Positions 61,363-64,000 of a stretch of 64,000 nucleotides of DNA are shown here, one piece after another. The notes below the pieces were generated by a model, which did not search any database, was not told the origin of the DNA, and was given only the letters and a program-made list of their open reading frames with translations. The first letter of the stretch is position 1; each line of letters starts with the position of its first letter. The stretch is from Scleromitrula shiraiana. Taxonomy: Eukaryota; Ascomycota; Leotiomycetes; Helotiales; Sclerotiniaceae. A program made the position numbers and the translations under genes. The stretch covers positions 124,001 to 188,000 of the forward strand of contig JABELC010000010.1 of NCBI GenBank assembly GCA_028455995.1, in the 5' to 3' direction.

Positions 61363-62911
61363 TTGAGGGTTGATTTTAATGACACTTTTTTTCTTTTTCA
61401 TCTTTTGTCCTTTCTTCTCTGATATCTTACTTGTTCTTTTTCCTCTGCAAGCAACGATCGATCATATGGTTGCGGATAACACTGGCATTGGCTTGGCATT
61501 GGTAATATAGCATTGGTTTGTATGGATATTTTATGTTCCTTTCTTTTTGACTTCTGGATGGATGGATGGACGGACAGATGGTTGAATGATATTAGGCTCT
61601 GGATAGAGGAGCTATGAATGGTGCAGGATCCTGATCACTAGTTGCTAGCGTGTGTATGTGTGTAAGAGATATATTGAGGGGATGGGAGAGGAAGGGGGGA
61701 GTGGCGGAGTGGGGATTTCAGATTTAATGTGCATGGTTTGAGCGTTTTGCTTACTGTTAGCTTGGGAGTGGGGAGTGGAGGAGTAAAAAAGATAAGAGAC
61801 TTGATTGGAGATGGAGGAAGATACGATGTTCGATGAATGGCGACGTGATACTGGCTGTGCATACATACTTTGTGCGTAATGAATAGGAATCAATCAAAAA
61901 TTCTGTCTTTGTATCTTCTATGTGGTGGTTGGGAGTTTGGTGTGTGTGTGGATGTGTTGTTATATACAGCATACTTATTAGGTATCCCAATCGGGTTTCT
62001 ATGTTAAAGCATGATATCAATAGATATAAGTTTATTTTATTTACTATGTAGCCATAGTAGCATATCTATTCAGTTTACTTACTGGAGTAACTGGGTTATA
62101 TCTGAGAATATTGTAAGGGGCCAGTTGCAACATCACATCTACTAAGTGGGCACGTGATAAATAACAGTTACAGGTATAAAGATCTATTTGATATTTGGAT
62201 ATTATTTTAAAGGCTTCATTTGATCGATCAATACAATTATAATCATTGTAATATCGTGATTGGTGGTTGATTGAATTGATTGAAACCTTCAAAGCCTATA
62301 ATTTAATACCTAGGTGGCCCTTAAAATCACGAGACCTGAAGAGTAGCCTGTAGAATCGAGCTCATCTATTTCCGAATGTCTATCTAAGAAATAGATATTC
62401 ATATATCTATTCGAATTATAGATCATGAAATGCTTTTTTTGCTAATTTATTTTGATTGTCTATAGTAGATATAGATATTAGAAAGATTTATATATGATTA
62501 TATATCTGGTGAACGGACATTCAGAACTTATTAAACAGCTCGAATATGGAAAACGGAAAAAAGCTCAAAATATCCATTTCTGACTGGGATATTATTAAAC
62601 GGAATAACGGAAGTTTACTTGATTGGTACGTGATTGGGTAAGAGCCTTGGCGTTGCACTGCATTTCAGACCGCTGCATCAGACTGTCTGCCCTATTGGCC
62701 CATGCTGTGGCTGAGGTGGGTTTCTGTGACGATGGACTGTAGCACAGCCGCCAACTCATGAATGGAACATGTTGGCATTGCGTATAAATGACCCCACAGT
62801 GAGGGGTCGGGGTAGTATATAAATATAAAGGGATGGCTCCACGAGTAAGGATACTTTGCGGTTTTGCAAATCACACATCCTTAACAACTTCATAACTCTT
62901 CAACTATCGAT
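61363..62911. other. 1.5 kb intergenic between SCC3 and the lectin gene
   Basis: 3' UTR of SCC3 followed by the promoter of the next gene. Contains GGATGGATGGACGGAC-type short repeats near 61556-61575 and an AT-rich part at 62380-62560. Minus-strand frames at 61638-62020 are not supported. Confidence 0.5.
62815..62826 (+). promoter_or_regulatory. TATA box of the CVNH-LysM gene
   Basis: GTATATAAATATAAAG sits about 90 bases before the ATG at 62912 and is preceded by a GC-richer stretch, the right spacing for a strong TATA promoter with a short leader. Confidence 0.6.
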
Positions 62912-64000
62912 ATGTCTTACGATCAAGGAGGATACGGTCAGCAAGGTGGCTACGGCCAGAACAACTATAACAACGGCGGGGGCTATGGTCAACAAGGTGG
63001 CTACGGCCAGGATAACTACAATAACGGTGGTGGTTACGGTCAGCAACAACATCATCAAGGCGAGGCTAGTGATTACTACAATCAAGGCCGGAACAACGAC
63101 TATAGCCAACAGCAGCAGTATGGCGGTGGCCAGGGTGGCTATGGAGGCTATGGCCAGGAACCTTCTGAATACCAGCAGGTAAGCTAATTTTTCTGGTTTT
63201 ACAGCCCAGACTAATAGATTCAAGTTTCCCAGTACAGCTGCGCACTCGTCCAATTCAGGACGCAATTCACATAATCAAGGCTACCAGAACCAATACAATG
63301 GTGCGGGTGACCCAGAGGGTGACCGAGGTATCATGGGCGGCATCGCCGGAGGTGCAGTGGGTGCTTTCGGTGGACACAAGCTAGGCGAACAAGCAGGTCA
63401 TGGCACCGCAGGCACCATCATTGGCGCCTTAACTGGTGCTTTTGCAGGACACAAGACTCAAGATGCAATAGGCGACTGGAAGGATGAGCACGACGAGAAG
63501 AAGAAGTGGGAGAAAGAGGAAGAGGAGCGACGGAAGCACGAGAAGTACAATCAGCAACACTACGGCTACCCACCACATCACGAACAGCAACGTCGCAACA
63601 GCGGTGACGAGCGTTCTCGAGGTGACTTCGGTGGCAATTTCACAACTTCGTCCAACGACATTCGTCTCGATGCAAACGGTGACTACAATCTACACGCTCA
63701 GTGCCGCCGTGTAGATGGCTCCTACCAGTCTAGCACCATCAGTCTGAACCGAATCATCTCAAACGACAACGGCAGCTTGCGCTGGTCTTCCGGTACCGGC
63801 GGCGGCTCCTCGACATACACTGTCCAACAGGGCGACACACTCCGGGCCATCGCCGACCGTTTCTCACACTGCTCATATGAGGAACTTGCTAGACATAACA
63901 ACATCACCAATCCAGACCAGATCTGGCCCGGCCAGAACTTGCAGGTACCTGGCGGCGGCTCCTATGGCGGTGGTAACTTTGGTGCGTCGGCGAGGAATGT
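62912..64000 (+). CDS. Gly/Tyr/Gln-rich, Gly-zipper, CVNH and LysM lectin (partial, runs off the window)
   Basis: Exon 1 62912-63178, exon 2 from about 63225 past the right edge. Exon 1 codes for a low-complexity region of GGYGQ repeats. Exon 2 gives a glycine-zipper stretch (GGIAGGAVGAFGGHKLGEQAG, GALTGAFAGHK), a charged linker (DEKKKWEKEEEERRKHEK), the first half of a cyanovirin-N homology domain (NFTTSSNDIRLDANGDY..AQCRR..SLNRIISNDNGSLRW) and a LysM module (YTVQQGDTLRAIADRF..NNITNPDQIWPGQNLQVP); the last residues (GNFGASARN) look like the start of the second CVNH half. So LysM is inserted within CVNH, as in the described Magnaporthe CVNH-LysM lectin, which binds mannose and chitin-type sugars. 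No signal peptide is seen. The intron acceptor is uncertain: the frame needs the AAG at 63222-63224 (46-base intron). Confidence 0.85.

Noticed and set aside
62900..63265. 121-residue hydrophobic minus-strand frame
   Set aside because: Antisense of the GGYGQ repeat region; composition is a by-product of the repeat.
1..64000. CRISPR arrays, bacterial operons, riboswitches
   Set aside because: No regularly spaced direct repeats with unique spacers and no prokaryotic gene organisation; all evidence points to fungal nuclear DNA.

Overview
This window is nuclear DNA from a filamentous ascomycete (Pezizomycotina). The evidence is short GT-AG introns of about 46-180 bases with CTAAC/CTGAC-like branch points, fungus-specific families (Egh16-like, DUF3431, CVNH-LysM, fungal STAND-type N-terminal domain), and long AT-rich blocks in which copia retrotransposons are wrecked by transition mutations of the RIP (repeat-induced point mutation) kind. 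The gene families and repeat style suit a leotiomycete such as a Sclerotiniaceae member, but that placement is inference.

Layout. 1-2.3 kb: tail of an unidentified gene and a secreted, probably GPI-anchored Cys-rich protein. 2.5-16.7 kb: one AT-rich block that resolves into three nested insertions, namely a roughly 0.87 kb TIR element, a minus-strand copia inside it, and a plus-strand copia inside that copia, each with its target-site duplication intact. 17.2-20.1 kb: a four-exon STAND-type/ankyrin gene whose acidic tail is cut off by an in-frame TAG, followed by a 640-base ATTTT/CTTTT low-complexity tract. 21.3-24.8 kb: DNA polymerase delta catalytic subunit (minus strand, 4 exons, one GC-AG intron). 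25.2-26.0 kb: an uninterrupted 800 bp copy of the TIR element. 26.8-41.8 kb: ordinary gene country with a serine palmitoyltransferase small subunit-like protein, a rhomboid protease, a charged low-complexity nuclear-type protein, a single-pass membrane protein, two other membrane proteins, an intron-containing tRNA-Ser(CGA) with an inverted pseudogene copy 170 bases away, and a DUF3431 protein. 42.2-42.7 kb: a second, unrelated TIR element. 43.8-44.6 kb: an Egh16-like secreted protein. 46.6-55.2 kb: a second nested AT-rich block, in which one TIR element sits inside the terminal repeat of another and itself carries a copia; the outer one also holds a 130 bp solo-LTR-like insert. 56.3-64 kb: UreD urease accessory protein, cohesin subunit Scc3 (divergent from UreD), and the 5' part of a Gly-zipper/CVNH/LysM lectin gene that runs off the window.

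How it fits together. The genes are not an operon or an obvious cluster; housekeeping functions (replication, cohesion, sphingolipid synthesis, urease maturation) alternate with secreted or host-interaction families that lie near the transposon blocks. The most informative content is the transposon stratigraphy: seven insertion events can be ordered from seven intact target-site duplications, and one copia copy supplies the empty site for an insertion in another. I found no CRISPR array, bacterial-type operon or clearly new enzymatic system. The least explained items are the TIR family itself (3-bp duplications, no coding capacity, CCCTACGG termini) and the nonsense-truncated STAND/ankyrin gene beside it.
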